Assembly: GCF_002933875.1 (NCBI RefSeq)
Contig: NZ_BFAV01000141.1
Span: 1 to 64,000, forward strand
Direction: 5' to 3'
Origin: Desulfocucumis palustris
GTDB taxonomy: Bacteria > Bacillota > Desulfotomaculia > Desulfotomaculales > Desulfocucumaceae
DNA: 64,000 bases
A program made the position numbers and the translations under genes. Positions 51,211 to 59,473 of the stretch are shown here, one piece after another. A model generated the notes under the pieces. That model was given only the letters and a program-made list of their open reading frames with translations, was not told where the DNA came from and did no database searches. Within the stretch, counting starts at the first letter, position 1. Each line of letters begins with the position of its first letter.

Positions 51211-53466
51211 TTAGAAGCCCTTCATGGGGTTGGGTCCGAGTTCTTCTATCTTCTCCATGAATTCGGCCAGCATTTTGGGTATAACTTCGTAATCCATAAT
51301 ACTTACCGTCCTGGCCTGTACCCGTTCGGATTCCAGACCCAGCCTGTCGAGGGTTTCAGAAACCTTGGACAGCCTGATTTCCGCCAGTTCGCTGCCCTTC
51401 ATGAAGTGGCACTGGTAATCGTCACCGTGCTTGCAGCCCAGCAGCAGAACGCCGTCAACGCCTCTGGACATGGCATCGTTAATCCATACCAGACTCAGTG
51501 AGCCAAGGCACCTGACCGGGATGATCCTTATCCAGGCATTAAGCTGCAACCGGCTGATTCCAGCCATGTCGATTGCCGGAATGGCATCGTTTTCGCAAGC
51601 GAAAATGAGTATTCTCGGTTTTTCCTCGTCCTCTTCCGGAACCTCGAAGGCCTTCAGCATGTTGCCGATCATAGGCACCGAGTAATTCTTGAAGGATATA
51701 ATCCTTTCGGGGCAAGCACCCATACAGGTGCTGCACCTTCTGCAGCGGGTGGGGTTGATCAGGGGATTACCCTTTTCATCCTCGTTAATGGCGCCGAAGG
51801 GGCATTCATCGGTGCAACGTTTGCACTGGGTGCAGCGGGTGAGCTGGAAGTCCGGGAAGGAAATATCCAATGCCCGGGGGTGAACCGCCGCCCCCTGTTC
51901 GGTAAGCTCCACGCACTGAATGGCCTTCAAAGCCGCTCCAACACCATCTCCCACAGACTGGCCCATATCCATTGGCCTTCTCACGCTGCCGGCGGCGTAA
52001 ATGCCTGTGCGCCTGGTTTCATAAGGGAAGCAGATATAGTGCGAATCCGGGAAACCATATTTAAGATCCGGCAGTTCAGGGCCCTGCCTGTATTGCAGGT
52101 TCAAAATGTTGGATTTGATAATGGTTGCGGGAGGCACTGCCGGAGCGTCGCATGAAGCGGCTGCTTCCCCGGCGCCCTCGGTCACTGCCGCCACAGCCCC
52201 CAGCCCCATATACACGCCTTCTTCAAAGGCGGTGGTGGGTACCATGCCGTTGGCCAGAACTATCAGGTCAATTTCATCGGCCATGGTTTTATCGCCCATC
52301 AGCAAATCATCCGCCTCAATTACCAGGGTCCCCTCGTCGCCCTCGGAAACGTCGGTAACATCTCCCTTGATGAACATTACGCCGGCCATCTGAGCCTTCT
52401 TGTAGAAATGCTCGTACTGGCCGGAGGAGCGGATATCCTTGTAGAACACGTAAGCCTGAGCCTCGGGATCCTGCTCCTTCAGGTACAGGGACTGTTTAAT
52501 GGACTCGATGCAGCAGGCCGCGGAGCAATAAGGAAGATGCTCCTGGTCCCTGGAGCCGGCGCACTGTATAAAAGCGATTTTCTTTACTTCCTTGCCGTCG
52601 GAGGGCCTGGTAATGGTTCCCTTCTTGGCGATTTCCTCGAACATTGACTGGGTTATCACATTGGGTGACATGCCGAAACCGAGATGGCCCAGCTTTTCAG
52701 GATTATAGGGAACCGCGCCGGTGGCCAGCACTATGGCCCCCGCCCGTTCGATTATTTCATTGCCGTTTTGCTTGATGGTAACATCAAACAGTCCCGGACC
52801 TCCGGCGGTCTTTTCAATTACCGCGGAAGTATATACCTTAATGTTTGGATTATCGTTTATTTCCGCAATCCTGGCTTCCAGATTGGTGTCTTCCAGTTCG
52901 GTATGAGGAGCCTTAACCGGGGCAAGCTTGTAAACTTTGTTTAACCAGCCGCCCAGGGCAGCCTCTTTTTCCACCAGCAGCACCTGATAATTGGCTTTAG
53001 CGGCTTCAATAGCCGCGGTCATGCCCGCCAGGCCGCCGCCAACCACCATGATGGTTTTGGACAGATTTTCGGCAATATAGGGTTCCGGAGCTTCCACGGT
53101 TTTCGCCTTGGCCATATACATGCGGATATAATCCTCAGCCATGGCCTGGGTGTCTTCATCGTTTGGCTGCTGGCTCCATGCCACCTGCTCCCTGATGTTA
53201 ACCCTTTCAACCACCACCGACGGCCCAAAGTCAAAGGCCTCGTAGTTAACCCTGTTGGAGCAGCCCACTACCAGGACGCAGTCCAGCTCTCCCGCGGCTA
53301 TATCCTGTTTGATCAGCTCTACGCCTTCCTTGCCGCACAAAAATCCATTGGTTTTACATACCGGCGCCTTGCACTCCTTGGCAGCCACTTTGACCAGGGC
53401 GTCGACATCCAGTGATTCACCTATGCCGCAGCCGCTGCAGATAAAAACTCCCGTTTTCTTAGCCAT
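51211..53466 (-). CDS. qmoB: Quinone-interacting membrane-bound oxidoreductase subunit QmoB
   Basis: QmoB is an HdrA-like flavoprotein that with QmoA serves as electron donor complex for APS reductase. The 751-residue protein has an N-terminal Cys-bearing region (VFICSGCGIGES), FAD-binding VVGGGLAGMTAA near residue 130 and the HdrA hallmark CSAACC near residue 308. Two 4Fe-4S motifs follow, CTQCKRCTDECPFG near 540 and CRRCSTCMGACPER near 568. The MvhD-like C-terminal domain (about 605-740) contains FACENDA, RCLGS and GCKHGDDYQCHF. GAGGAGG is 8 nt before the ATG. It overlaps the end of qmoA by 8 bp. Confidence 0.94.
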   Translation of the reverse strand: MAKKTGVFICSGCGIGESLDVDALVKVAAKECKAPVCKTNGFLCGKEGVELIKQDIAAGELDCVLVVGCSNRVNYEAFDFGPSVVVERVNIREQVAWSQQPNDEDTQAMAEDYIRMYMAKAKTVEAPEPYIAENLSKTIMVVGGGLAGMTAAIEAAKANYQVLLVEKEAALGGWLNKVYKLAPVKAPHTELEDTNLEARIAEINDNPNIKVYTSAVIEKTAGGPGLFDVTIKQNGNEIIERAGAIVLATGAVPYNPEKLGHLGFGMSPNVITQSMFEEIAKKGTITRPSDGKEVKKIAFIQCAGSRDQEHLPYCSAACCIESIKQSLYLKEQDPEAQAYVFYKDIRSSGQYEHFYKKAQMAGVMFIKGDVTDVSEGDEGTLVIEADDLLMGDKTMADEIDLIVLANGMVPTTAFEEGVYMGLGAVAAVTEGAGEAAASCDAPAVPPATIIKSNILNLQYRQGPELPDLKYGFPDSHYICFPYETRRTGIYAAGSVRRPMDMGQSVGDGVGAALKAIQCVELTEQGAAVHPRALDISFPDFQLTRCTQCKRCTDECPFGAINEDEKGNPLINPTRCRRCSTCMGACPERIISFKNYSVPMIGNMLKAFEVPEEDEEKPRILIFACENDAIPAIDMAGISRLQLNAWIRIIPVRCLGSLSLVWINDAMSRGVDGVLLLGCKHGDDYQCHFMKGSELAEIRLSKVSETLDRLGLESERVQARTVSIMDYEVIPKMLAEFMEKIEELGPNPMKGF

Positions 53467-54721
53467 TGTTCCGCCTCCTCACCGATTGAATAGCCCTGAG
53501 CGCTGCGGCAGTAGCATCCTGAACAGCTGCGGCAACGTCCGCCGGCTTGGAAACGCACCCGGCTCCGTATATTCCGGGTGATGCGGGGTCAGAGGCCAGG
53601 AAACCGTCTTCATCATAGGACATGGCGGCGGGAACCTTGCTTAAGGCTGTGGCCGGCTGCATTCCAGTGGCCAGCACCACCAGGTCGTATTTCTCTTCGG
53701 TCAGCACTTGATTGATCTGGTCCTCGGCAATAACAATCAGGTCGTTGGTGGCGGGATCTTCTTTAATCTCCCCGGCCTTACCCTTGATAAACACCGCGTT
53801 CATTTCATTCTGAACCTTGACGTAGAAGTCTTCGTGCTTACCCCTGGCGCGGATGTCAATATAATAAACGGCTATTTTCGCATCCGGATACTGCTCCCGC
53901 ACATAGGTAACCTGTTTCAGCGAGGCCATGCAGCAGACGGAGGAGCAGGCATGTATGTGGTTTTCATCTCTGGAGCCTGCACACTGGATAAAAGCAATAT
54001 TTTTAATTTCCTTGCCGTCTGAGGGACGCACAATTTTTCCCTTGGTGGGGCCGTTGACAGCTGCCATCCGCTCCATCATAACGTTGGATATAACGTTGGG
54101 ATAAACGCCAAAACCATAGCAGCTGATTTTGCTGGCGTCGTAAGGGTTCCAGCCGGTGGCCCATACTACGCTGCCCACTTTAATAGTAACGGTTTTTGCC
54201 TCCATGGCGGGCTCAATGGCGCCATACTGGCAGACATCCGCACATTTGGTGCAGCCGCTTCCGGCGCAGGCCTTGGGATCGATAACGTATTTGGCCGGGA
54301 AGGCAAATTCGTGGGGCAAATATATGGCCTTGGTTTTATCCAGGCCGTAGTTGAAATCATTGCTTCTTTCCACCGGACAGGCCTCGGCGCATTTGCCGCA
54401 GGCTGTGCAGTTTTCATTCACATAACGGGGATTGATTTTAATAGTTACATCAAAATCCCCTTCCTGGCCCGAGATGTTCTCCACTTCAGCCATGGTGTAA
54501 CACTTTATTTTAGGATTATTTTTAATTCTTTTAAAATTGATCTCAAGGCCACAATTGGGAGGACACAGTTTGGGGAAATATTGATTTATCTGGGTTACTT
54601 TGCCGCCCAGGTAGGCGTTCTTTTCAACTAGAATTACCTCGCAGCCGACCTCTGACGCCTCGATGGCGGTGGTCAGGCCGCTTATTCCCCCACCTACTAC
54701 CAAAATAGTATTGTTTACCAT
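53459..54721 (-). CDS. qmoA: Quinone-interacting membrane-bound oxidoreductase subunit QmoA
   Basis: QmoA is the smaller HdrA-like FAD protein of the Qmo complex. The 420-residue protein has FAD-binding VVGGGISGLTTAIEA near residue 9, VEKNAYLGGKV, and the Cys pair region LCPPNCG near residue 53. Ferredoxin-type motifs are CTACGKCAEACPV near 106 and CAGSGCTKCADVC near 152, with the HdrA-type CSSVCC near 262. I start it at ATG 54721, 8 nt after GGAG; an ATG six codons upstream has none. No membrane helix is present, so attachment depends on partners. It follows aprA across a 308-bp gap. Confidence 0.94.
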   Translation of the reverse strand: MVNNTILVVGGGISGLTTAIEASEVGCEVILVEKNAYLGGKVTQINQYFPKLCPPNCGLEINFKRIKNNPKIKCYTMAEVENISGQEGDFDVTIKINPRYVNENCTACGKCAEACPVERSNDFNYGLDKTKAIYLPHEFAFPAKYVIDPKACAGSGCTKCADVCQYGAIEPAMEAKTVTIKVGSVVWATGWNPYDASKISCYGFGVYPNVISNVMMERMAAVNGPTKGKIVRPSDGKEIKNIAFIQCAGSRDENHIHACSSVCCMASLKQVTYVREQYPDAKIAVYYIDIRARGKHEDFYVKVQNEMNAVFIKGKAGEIKEDPATNDLIVIAEDQINQVLTEEKYDLVVLATGMQPATALSKVPAAMSYDEDGFLASDPASPGIYGAGCVSKPADVAAAVQDATAAALRAIQSVRRRNNG

Positions 54722-54935
54722 GCAATTATCTCCATTCATTTAGATGTTATAGAGATTGTTTATTGATACCAGCAAAACCTGATAATGTAAAAATTTACAG
54801 CAAAAAGCTATAGGCGACCTTATCCAGGGCGCCTGCAAAATACCTTAATACTACTTATACACTCCGCCCTATTAGCGCACAGGCCCGGCAAATGCGCCGG
54901 CCCGGCATGCATTGGCAAATTTATCCGGCGTAAGA

Positions 54936-54963
54936 GGCCCGTGGCCATGGATGGCCACGGGCC
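54936..54963 (-). other. 12-bp perfect hairpin between aprA and qmoA
   Basis: GGCCCGTGGCCA and TGGCCACGGGCC form a perfect stem around TGGA, about 65 bp after aprA. No T-run follows on the minus strand. Because aprBA is usually needed in excess over qmo, partial termination or mRNA protection is a reasonable role. The rest of the 308-bp gap (54722-55029) shows no gene or clear promoter. Confidence 0.75.
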
Positions 54964-55029
54964 CCATTAGCGCCGTGAAGGCAAATTCTAAGAAACCATC
55001 GATCTGTCCCGCTGACGGAATCAGATCAA

Positions 55030-56919
55030 TTAGTCAACGTTGAACAGGTTCAGAACAGGCTTCTTGAATACCGACCATTCCTTGGTCTGGGGATCGTACT
55101 TGGTATTTACGAAGCACAGCCAGTTTTCTTCGTCAATCTTCGGATAGTCAGCCCTGAAGTAGTAGCCGGGCCAACGGGTTTCTTCACGGAACAGGACTGT
55201 CCGGACGTGCGATTCAGCCTGCATGATTCTGTGTTTGTTTTCCCAAACTCTCATCAGTTCGTGCAGATCCCTGGCGGCCAGTTTGTCGGAGTCTTCCTGC
55301 AGGAAGGTCAGCAGTTCCATGGCACGGTTCAGGGATTTGGTGTTGGTGGAGAAGTTGGAGGAGAAGCCGCCAACGTATTCATCCATCAACTTCTGCAGAC
55401 GGAACATGAACATTTTGGGCAGAATGTAGTTCGGGTTAACTTCCGGAGTAGTTGTATAGCCCTTGTTGGCTTCAAAAATTTCCAGAGGCTTGTAGGTTTC
55501 AGCCTTCAGAGCTTCAACCACGGCTGCGTCCACATTGGGCTGGGTGTTGTTGTCAAGGATGAACTTGATGGCAGCCTTGGCAGCAATACGGCCTTCAGCG
55601 TGGGAACCGGAGGAGAACTTGTGGCTGGATGCGCCGGAAGCGTCACCGGCTGCGAACAGACCCTTAATGGTGGTCATGTTGGCATAGCCCCAGAAATAGT
55701 CAGTGCCGCCGGCCAGATCCTCGGGACCGGATACCCATGCGCCGGAAGCGCCGGAGTGTGATCCGATGAAATACGGCTCGGTTGCGGCAATTTCGGAAGA
55801 TCCTTTTTCCGGCTCAACGTTGGTGGCAGCCCACAGCAGAGCCTGGGCAATGGTCATGTCAAGGAAGTCTTCCCAAGCTTCGGCTTCCAGTTCTTTCATT
55901 TTCTTCTTGAAGGCTTTCTCGTCGCCTTCGTATTTCTTGGCCAGGTTGGCGATGGCTTCATCAGTTCTCATGAAGAGCGGGCCTTTGCCTTCAAACTGAT
56001 CCAGCATGCCCAGATAGTTACGCAGGTTGGCGGGAATGGGCTTCACAGCGCCATATTTGCCCCAGTTGGCCAGCTCGCTTCTGCGGGTTGCCATATATTC
56101 TTCGTCCATGGCGTTGGTTGCTCTGGATTTGAAGAGCAGGAACCATGCGCCCACCGGACCGTAAGCGTCTTTGAAACGAACGGGAACGAAGCGAACTTCC
56201 TGGCAGGTCATTTCAGCGCCGGCTTTGATGGTAAAGTAAGCGGAAGAACCGGTGGAGAAAGGAGGATACCAGGAACGGCCCATACCTTCACCAGTGGACT
56301 TGGGCTTGAATACGCCTACCGCGCCGCCCATGGCAGCCAGAACGGCTTTTGCCTTGAAGACATAGAATTTATTTTCGCGAACGCTGAAGCCAACGCAGCC
56401 GGCGATTCTGTCGCCATCAAGCAGAGGCTCGATTACGAATACGCGCTCGTAAATGTTGTCCATGCCCAGAGCGTTCTTGGCAGCTTCAGCCACAACTACC
56501 TTGTAGGATTCACCGTTGATCATTAACTGCCAGCGACCCTCGTTCACATAACCGCCTTCATCGTCTTTCCAGAAAGGCAGGCCCCACTTGTCAAACAGGT
56601 GAACGGAGCTGTCAACGTGACGTGCGATGTTGGCAACAAGGTCGTCACGGGCAATGCCCATCAGGTCATATTTAACATACTTGATATAGTCTTCAACTGT
56701 GTTGGTGCCTTTGGTCACACCAATGTATTGGTTAATAGCGGAAAGACCCATGCCCACGGCACCGGAACGCACCATGGAAGCTTTGTCAACCAGGGTCACC
56801 TTAACTCCGTGCTGCTTGCCCCAGTAAGCTGCCTCAACGGCTGCGCCGCAAGCCGCCATACCGCCACCAACGATCAAAAAATCAGTAGTTACTTCTACGG
56901 TTTCAAAGTTCATCGGCAT
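55030..56919 (-). CDS. aprA: Adenylylsulfate reductase alpha subunit AprA
   Basis: AprA is the FAD subunit that reduces APS to sulfite and AMP in the cytosol during dissimilatory sulfate reduction. The 629-residue protein shows the FAD-binding LIVGGGMAACGAAVEAA near residue 14 and substrate-pocket regions typical of the family: LSAINQYIG, SWYPPFSTGSSAY, EVRFVPVRFKDAYGPVGAW and GSHSGASGAW. The KFSSGSHAEGR region near residue 430 completes the FAD site. GGAGGAGG precedes the ATG. It lies 60 bp after aprB, its obligate partner. Confidence 0.97.
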   Translation of the reverse strand: MPMNFETVEVTTDFLIVGGGMAACGAAVEAAYWGKQHGVKVTLVDKASMVRSGAVGMGLSAINQYIGVTKGTNTVEDYIKYVKYDLMGIARDDLVANIARHVDSSVHLFDKWGLPFWKDDEGGYVNEGRWQLMINGESYKVVVAEAAKNALGMDNIYERVFVIEPLLDGDRIAGCVGFSVRENKFYVFKAKAVLAAMGGAVGVFKPKSTGEGMGRSWYPPFSTGSSAYFTIKAGAEMTCQEVRFVPVRFKDAYGPVGAWFLLFKSRATNAMDEEYMATRRSELANWGKYGAVKPIPANLRNYLGMLDQFEGKGPLFMRTDEAIANLAKKYEGDEKAFKKKMKELEAEAWEDFLDMTIAQALLWAATNVEPEKGSSEIAATEPYFIGSHSGASGAWVSGPEDLAGGTDYFWGYANMTTIKGLFAAGDASGASSHKFSSGSHAEGRIAAKAAIKFILDNNTQPNVDAAVVEALKAETYKPLEIFEANKGYTTTPEVNPNYILPKMFMFRLQKLMDEYVGGFSSNFSTNTKSLNRAMELLTFLQEDSDKLAARDLHELMRVWENKHRIMQAESHVRTVLFREETRWPGYYFRADYPKIDEENWLCFVNTKYDPQTKEWSVFKKPVLNLFNVD

Positions 56920-56979
56920 TTAAAATTAACCTCCTCCGTTAATTGTTCGATTGGTCAATTGCTTTTAAAAGCAAGAAAA

Positions 56980-57417
56980 TTACTTCTTATAGGTCCAAAC
57001 AGCAGCTCCCAGGGAAGCAGGTTCGGTATACAGTTCAATGCTGTCCAATTTGGCTTCATTTGCAAATCCGCCGTCGGGAGCCGCGGAACCTTCTTCAGTT
57101 GTCCGGATGGGGAACTTGAAGCGCTTGACCGAACCGTTACGGAACTTAATGGTCCACATAATGCTGTCGGAACCACGCAGAGGTGTGCAGGTGGCGCCCA
57201 GGGGAACAAAGTCGGCATAGCCCCGCAGGTCGATGGCCTGTTGCGGGCAGGCTTTACCACAGCAGAGGCACTCCCAGCAAGCCCAGGTGTCACGGTTGTA
57301 AGCCTTCATTATTTCCTTGTCCAATACCATCAGGTCGTTCGGGCAGGCGTACATGCATGCAGTTTTATCTTGCCCCTTGCAACCATCACATTTTTCAGCA
57401 ATTATAAAAGCTGGCAT
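56980..57417 (-). CDS. aprB: Adenylylsulfate reductase beta subunit AprB
   Basis: AprB is the iron-sulfur subunit that carries electrons to the FAD of AprA. The 145-residue protein has two 4Fe-4S motifs, with the CDGC pair near residue 10, the ACMYACP segment, and CWECLCCGKACP near residue 47, which includes the conserved Trp thought to aid transfer to FAD. A beta-sheet middle with FVPLGATCTPLRGSDSIMWTIKFRNG and a C-terminal tail follow; the tail wraps round AprA in known structures. AGGAGG is 6-7 nt before the ATG. Confidence 0.97.
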   Translation of the reverse strand: MPAFIIAEKCDGCKGQDKTACMYACPNDLMVLDKEIMKAYNRDTWACWECLCCGKACPQQAIDLRGYADFVPLGATCTPLRGSDSIMWTIKFRNGSVKRFKFPIRTTEEGSAAPDGGFANEAKLDSIELYTEPASLGAAVWTYKK

Positions 57418-57833
57418 AATTCAACCTCCTGTTTCTATTTTAAAGACTTAGTAAAGGGTTTGTTGCGGATTTTATTCCGCTTCAGCAATTACAAGAAGCC
57501 AAGGCCACGCAGCCTTGAGGTTTTTTGCCACTCCTTAAGGGATGTGGCTGTTAAACCTTCTCTCAGAACACAAACCAACTGAATACCTAACTTACCACAG
57601 GCGATCTCCATCCATCTCCCCGGAAACAAACCACCTCCTTGAACGGGTTCCTCAACATTGACTGCAGCCGCCCGTATATCTATTATGTCTGTCACACGGC
57701 GGCCTGGGTCTAAAAACAATTGACAATATGGCGCTTACGCCAAATGCATCAGCTGGAGACATTCCTTAGGATTTTAGATAACCCAGGAAGGTGTGTCCCC
57801 TCACCTTAAACCCTGCTCAAGCTATATAACACC
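57418..57833. other. Intergenic stretch between aprB and sat
   Basis: About 415 bp. It holds one copy of the dispersed core (AAGGTGTGTCCCCT, 57788-57801) and a small palindrome TGGCG-CTTA-CGCCA (57729-57742). A possible 40-46-codon minus-strand frame (57489 to about 57629) with an AAGGAGG just before a TTG is also present, but the spacing is short and the peptide unrecognised, so it is not called as a gene. The aprBA promoter should lie here; no hexamer pair stood out. Confidence 0.4.
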
Positions 57834-57869
57834 CCTGATACGTATCCCCTTTTGGGGATGCGTATCAGG
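57834..57869 (-). terminator. Long hairpin after sat
   Basis: CCTGATACGTATCCCC and GGGGATGCGTATCAGG form a 16-bp stem with one imperfect pair and a TTTT/AAAA loop, 20 bp after the sat stop. A T-rich tail exists only on the plus strand, so on the sat transcript it may act as an attenuator or a 3' stabiliser rather than a full terminator. Confidence 0.55.
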
Positions 57870-57889
57870 AAAATGATTTTTTGAATGAA

Positions 57890-59059
57890 TTACTTTAGGC
57901 TCTGGTAGTACGCCATGAGAGCCTTCAGCACTTCGGGACGGCTGAAGTTGCTGGGCGGAAGCTCTCCGGCTCCCAGCATGGCGCGCAGCTTGGTGCCGCT
58001 GATGTTCAGATGATCTTCGGGGCTGTGCGGGCAAGTCTTCTCGGTGGTCATGCCTTCGCACTTGTTGCAGTAGAAAGCGGAGGTAACTTTAATAGGCTGG
58101 CAAAGCAGCTCGCCGGGCTTGAACTGATCGAACAGTTCCTGTGCCTGATAGGAGGTATAGTAGCTGCCTACGCCGGCATGGTCACGGCCGATGAGAATAT
58201 GGCTGCAACCAAAGTTCTGGCGGAAAATGGAGTGCAGGATGCCTTCGCTGGGTCCGGCATAGCGCATTTCCATGGGATATACGCGCATAACGGCGGACTT
58301 GGCATTGAAGTAGTTGTCCAGCAGTATTTCATAGCACTTGAGGCGTGTTTCAGCGGGAATGTCGCCAGGCTTCAATTTGCCTACGATGGGGTGAATCAGC
58401 AGGCCGTCGCATACTTCGTTGCCGATTTTGCACAGGAATTCGTGGGAGCGGTGCAGCGGGTTCCTGGTCTGGAAAGCCGCAACCGTCGCCCAGCCCTTTT
58501 CATCAAAGAGAGCACGGGTTTGAGCCGGGGTGGCATAATATGCGCCGTATTTGGTGGCATAACCCATCTGGCTGAAGGTTACCACGGAACCGCCCACGTT
58601 AACTTCGGGCTGGGACATGACCTTCTGCACGCCGGGGTGTTCCATATCGTCGGTAAAGAATACTTCTTTGCATTCCTTGGTCTTGTCGTATTCGTATTTC
58701 TCCTGAACAGTGAGAATACCGACGTATGTATCTGTCTCGTCGTCCACCAGGGCTACTTGCTGTCCTTCTTTCAGGTCGGCAGCCTGCTCCTTGGTCACCG
58801 AAAGGGTGATGGGAATGGGCCATGCCAGGCCGTTGGCCAGGTGCTTGGTGTTGACTACGCTCTCATAGTCGGCTTTACCCATGAATCCGGTCAGGGGGCT
58901 GAAGGCGCCCATGCCGATCATAAGCAAGTCGGAGGTTTCCCGGGAGCTCATCCGGATAGCAGGCAGAGACTTTGCCTTGGCTTGCAGTTCCGGGCGCTGA
59001 GCTTCAGCAGCAAGAACAGGAGTAAGTTTCCCACCATGGGGCGGTACCAATTTGGACAT
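57890..59059 (-). CDS. sat: Dissimilatory sulfate adenylyltransferase (ATP sulfurylase) Sat
   Basis: Sat activates sulfate with ATP to APS and pyrophosphate, the entry step of sulfate respiration. The 389-residue protein has QTRNPLHRSHE near residue 185 (the QxRN and HxxH active-site motifs) and GRDHAGVGSYY near 278. A Cys-rich element, CNKCEGMTTEKTCPH near 326, is typical of the zinc-binding dissimilatory form. No APS kinase domain follows. I place the start at ATG 59059, 8 nt after GAGGAGG. The frame stays open a further 35 codons upstream, but without a ribosome site. Confidence 0.97.
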   Translation of the reverse strand: MSKLVPPHGGKLTPVLAAEAQRPELQAKAKSLPAIRMSSRETSDLLMIGMGAFSPLTGFMGKADYESVVNTKHLANGLAWPIPITLSVTKEQAADLKEGQQVALVDDETDTYVGILTVQEKYEYDKTKECKEVFFTDDMEHPGVQKVMSQPEVNVGGSVVTFSQMGYATKYGAYYATPAQTRALFDEKGWATVAAFQTRNPLHRSHEFLCKIGNEVCDGLLIHPIVGKLKPGDIPAETRLKCYEILLDNYFNAKSAVMRVYPMEMRYAGPSEGILHSIFRQNFGCSHILIGRDHAGVGSYYTSYQAQELFDQFKPGELLCQPIKVTSAFYCNKCEGMTTEKTCPHSPEDHLNISGTKLRAMLGAGELPPSNFSRPEVLKALMAYYQSLK

Positions 59060-59225
59060 GTAACAGGCCTCCTCATTTTTTTGTTTTTTTAATATACCCA
59101 ATCTCCCAAAATAAATATAGAAGGGCACAAAAAGGCGTAAAGACCTCACGGGCCTGTCCGCCAAAAGCTGGCATGGTTTTCATATTCACCATAGCAGGTT
59201 CTCTTTATTCGTGCATATATTCTAT

Positions 59226-59254
59226 TTTATATGAAAACTTCTTTACCAAACCAA
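59226..59254 (-). promoter_or_regulatory. Candidate sigma-A promoter of sat
   Basis: On the minus strand TTGGTT (59249-59254) and TATAAA (59226-59231) are 17 bp apart, giving a leader of about 160 nt. The 414-bp gap 59060-59473 is otherwise AT-rich, with a small palindrome CGGTATACCG near 59404 and a T-run that could help terminate the upstream unit. No gene is visible. Confidence 0.45.
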
Positions 59255-59473
59255 CTGCGTTTTGCCCATTTGTAGTCTTCGACACCAATATGTGAACATC
59301 CTTTTTTTTTGTCCTTCCAAAATTCAGAAATCAAAACAAAAAATACAACAAAAATCGATTTCCGGCTGTTTTCAGTAATTACACCGGATATAGACTATTA
59401 TAGCCGGTATACCGTATACTGTACAGTGATTTGTAAAAAAAATAACTAGCTCCCGGGCCGGAACTTTTTGTAA

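Noticed and set aside
56599-57582. 327-codon plus-strand frame opposite aprA and aprB
   Set aside because: Antisense shadow of two highly conserved genes; no ribosome site or domain.
57489-57719. 76-codon minus-strand frame between sat and aprB
   Set aside because: The start codon is unclear, the SD-like AAGGAGG is internal and too close to the next TTG, and the peptide matches nothing recognised.
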